Of a stretch of DNA of 16,145 nt, positions 15,415 through 16,145 are shown piece by piece. The notes below the pieces were generated by a model, which was not told the origin of the DNA, made no database searches, and saw only the letters and a list, made by a program, of their open reading frames with translations. The position numbers and the translations under genes are program-made. Position 1 is the first letter of the stretch. The number at the start of each line of letters is the position of its first letter. Source of the DNA: CBDUXP01 sp965371225 [NCBI: uncultured bacterium] (GTDB lineage Bacteria; Abyssobacteria; SURF-5; CBDUXP01). The DNA is taken from contig CBDUXP010000081.1 in the NCBI GenBank assembly GCA_965371225.1, positions 1-16,145 on the forward strand, in the 5' to 3' direction.

Positions 15415-16145
15415 ACTTCCGCATCGCCACTTTAGCGGCTCTGTTCACGCCGACCGTGCTCTTCGTGAACGCCGGCAACAACGTCCTCCTGCGGAACTTG
15501 GCCGACGTGCCGTACGACCCCGGTACGGTCGGTGGGTTCATCGCCGGATTTCTGCTGAGCGCGGTGGGGCTCGTGCCCGCCTTTCGGCGGGCGCAGACGC
15601 GGCGTGGGTGGGGCAGGGTGGCCAGAACCGTCCTGGCCCTCGGCCTCTGCGTCCTCTCGTTCAACGTGGTGGCGCAGGTTACGGCGCGGCCCGGGATGCA
15701 TGTGCTCGCCATCGCCGGGGCGGATCTGGCGGTGGTCGTGGCGGTCGCCGTGGCGCTCAGCGTCCCCCGGCTGACCGTGATATTGCGTTTCTTTGCGGTG
15801 ATCGCCGTGGTGCTCCTCGCGCAGGGCATCCTCGGCCATGGCCTGACCGTGGCGCAACAACGGCGGCCACCGTTGTTGCAACGGGAGCAGGACTCCGGGC
15901 GCGAGGGGGCCGTCCCGTCGGCAGGTGCCCCACTCCCGGGCAACGTCTACCACTTTGTGTTCGATGAATTCGCGTATCAAGGGTATGCGGATGCGGTCGC
16001 CGCGGACCCCGCCCTGGAGCCGGAGGACTTTATGGTCTACCCCAGCTTCAAGAGTCAGTACGGTCTTACCTACATGTCGCTGGCCAATGCGGTGTCCGGC
16101 ACGTTGTACGTTCCCGGCACGTCCGTCTCCAGCTGGATGCAGCGG
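15387..16145 (+). CDS. Membrane-anchored alkaline-phosphatase-superfamily enzyme, tandem copy 3, partial (cut by window edge)
   Basis: The first 253 residues are visible and the frame is open at the window end. The start repeats copy 2 (MPVSRFFST versus MSVSRFSST) and lies 3 nt after its stop, implying coupled translation. Hydrophobic segments occur near 14-36, 47-66, 80-97, 105-125 and 129-150. The catalytic part begins NVYHFVFDEF (Asp193, with Glu194 where copies 1-2 have Gly) and SQYGLTYMSLANAVSGTLY (221-239), keeping the Thr228 and Ser231 of the YGxTxMSxxNA pattern. Residues around these differ strongly from copies 1-2 (EFAYQGYADAV versus GFQSATYAQVV), so its substrate or rate may differ. 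The HxP, DH and DIxPT motifs lie beyond the window. More copies could follow. Confidence 0.85.
   Translation, partial: MPVSRFFSTDFRIATLAALFTPTVLFVNAGNNVLLRNLADVPYDPGTVGGFIAGFLLSAVGLVPAFRRAQTRRGWGRVARTVLALGLCVLSFNVVAQVTARPGMHVLAIAGADLAVVVAVAVALSVPRLTVILRFFAVIAVVLLAQGILGHGLTVAQQRRPPLLQREQDSGREGAVPSAGAPLPGNVYHFVFDEFAYQGYADAVAADPALEPEDFMVYPSFKSQYGLTYMSLANAVSGTLYVPGTSVSSWMQR

Noticed and set aside
11790-16145. Calling the tandem trio true sulfatases
   Set aside because: No C/S-x-P-S-R formylglycine motif is present. The only CPP-R-like stretch, EHCPPRSTHC, lies well after the usual position and does not follow CxPSR spacing, and the place is occupied by a conserved Thr/Ser pattern.

Overview
The window is strongly GC-rich bacterial DNA with dense genes, short gaps and mostly purine-rich ribosome binding sites. 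It holds a PASTA-less Hanks-type kinase, paralogous acyl-CoA dehydrogenases, a cytosolic sulfatase and multi-copy membrane phosphatase-like genes. This gene content is common in uncultivated high-GC marine or soil lineages (for example Tectomicrobia-like or proteobacterial genomes). I see no rRNA or marker gene, so I do not place the organism. There is no phage, transposase, CRISPR array or tRNA.

Layout. (1) 1-1570, minus: a transmembrane Ser/Thr kinase, cut by the left edge. (2) 1571-2002: a 432-bp divergent gap. (3) 2003-2860, plus: an isocitrate-lyase/PEP-mutase family enzyme, convergent with 2866-3708, minus: a hydroxyisobutyrate/phosphogluconate-dehydrogenase-like enzyme. (4) 3835-5370, plus: a cytosolic type I sulfatase family hydrolase with the formylglycine motif, convergent with the next block. 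(5) 5389-11569, minus: a five-gene catabolic cluster. In transcription order it encodes a ferritin-like diiron oxygenase candidate, an acyl-CoA dehydrogenase, a short-chain dehydrogenase, a second acyl-CoA dehydrogenase and an acyl-CoA ligase. (6) 11790-16145, plus: three tandem copies of a membrane-anchored alkaline-phosphatase-superfamily enzyme, the third cut by the right edge.

How the genes may work together. The minus-strand cluster looks like a route that activates an organic acid to its CoA thioester, desaturates it and oxidises an alcohol or ketone intermediate; the diiron protein may supply an oxygenation step. The substrate cannot be read from sequence. The tandem trio has five N-terminal hydrophobic segments and an extracytoplasmic-looking catalytic domain. 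Its members keep the metal-binding DH and the DIxPT motif of sulfatases but lack the CxPSR cysteine. A conserved Thr/Ser suggests a phospho-transferase or phosphodiesterase acting on envelope lipid or glycan.

Most unusual signals: the tandem trio, with a patchwork of nearly identical and diverged DNA that suggests gene conversion; a nine-G tract inside copy 1; a pair of interleaved inverted repeats in the 11.6-kb divergent gap; and the octamer GATACACT, which recurs before three minus-strand genes (with a close variant before a fourth) and looks like a local -10 element.
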